Assembly: GCA_047518265.1 (NCBI GenBank)
Contig: JAKZRG010000010.1
Coordinates: 62,001 to 126,000 of the forward strand
Reading direction: 5' to 3'
Origin: Oceanospirillum sp047518265
Lineage (GTDB): Bacteria; Pseudomonadota; Gammaproteobacteria; Pseudomonadales; Halomonadaceae
DNA length: 64,000 nt
Position 1 is the first letter of the stretch. Below: more notes on the stretch, generated by a model. That model saw only the letters and a program-made list of their open reading frames with translations, was not told the origin of the DNA and made no database searches. The DNA itself is not shown here.

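Noticed and set aside
63984..63986. ATG at 63986 as the start of the giant protein
   Set aside because: The same phrase recurs inside the gene at 61304 and 59138, and the frame stays open to the window edge, so this Met is internal.

Overview
This window most likely comes from a marine Gammaproteobacterium, possibly near the Oceanospirillales. That placement is an inference from moderate GC, gene style, an NhaC-type Na+/H+ antiporter and giant LEPR-XLL exoproteins; no rRNA or other taxonomic marker is present. Two very large secreted proteins, both on the minus strand and both cut by the window edges, frame the sequence.

Left part (1-13,001). The first 3.5 kb hold the N-terminal 1,167 residues of a LEPR-XLL giant protein with a metzincin-type zinc motif. 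Next come a LuxR-type regulator and a small-molecule catabolic neighbourhood: an M20-type N-carbamoyl-amino-acid hydrolase, a divergent class III aminotransferase, an NhaC antiporter, an aldehyde dehydrogenase behind a sigma-54-like promoter, and a periplasmic solute-binding protein. Between the aminotransferase and nhaC lies an unusual accessory patch. It holds a diverged second copy of the aminotransferase gene tail separated from the first by a REP-like hairpin, then a small CRISPR array (six full 36-bp repeats, one truncated repeat, six unique 33-35 bp spacers). The array runs directly into the 5' UTR of an orphan NadS-type HTH gene, and a solitary repeat copy follows that gene. No cas gene and no RelE-type toxin is visible.

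Middle part (13,391-23,446), all on the minus strand. This looks like a dedicated export apparatus: a Sel1-repeat protein, a HlyD-like periplasmic adaptor, a TolC-like outer-membrane channel, a SecA-like protein whose ATPase motifs are degraded, a PqqD-like/M50 site-2-protease/HlyD fusion, a GAF/HlyD fusion and a DUF3467-like protein. No ABC transporter ATPase or RND pump is present, so this is not a textbook type I system.

Right part (23,511-64,000+). One uninterrupted minus-strand reading frame of more than 13,490 codons ends just upstream of the export genes. It contains long ~720-residue repeats, an EF-hand-like site, an internal RTX block, a 23-residue tandem repeat, a large beta-solenoid region, two related helical insertions, a Trp/Tyr-rich globular insert and about 23 copies of a terminal repeat module. 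The simplest reading is a giant surface or secreted adhesin with its own export machine; the second LEPR-XLL protein at the left edge could be another client. Most other reading frames inside this gene are shadows and are not listed.
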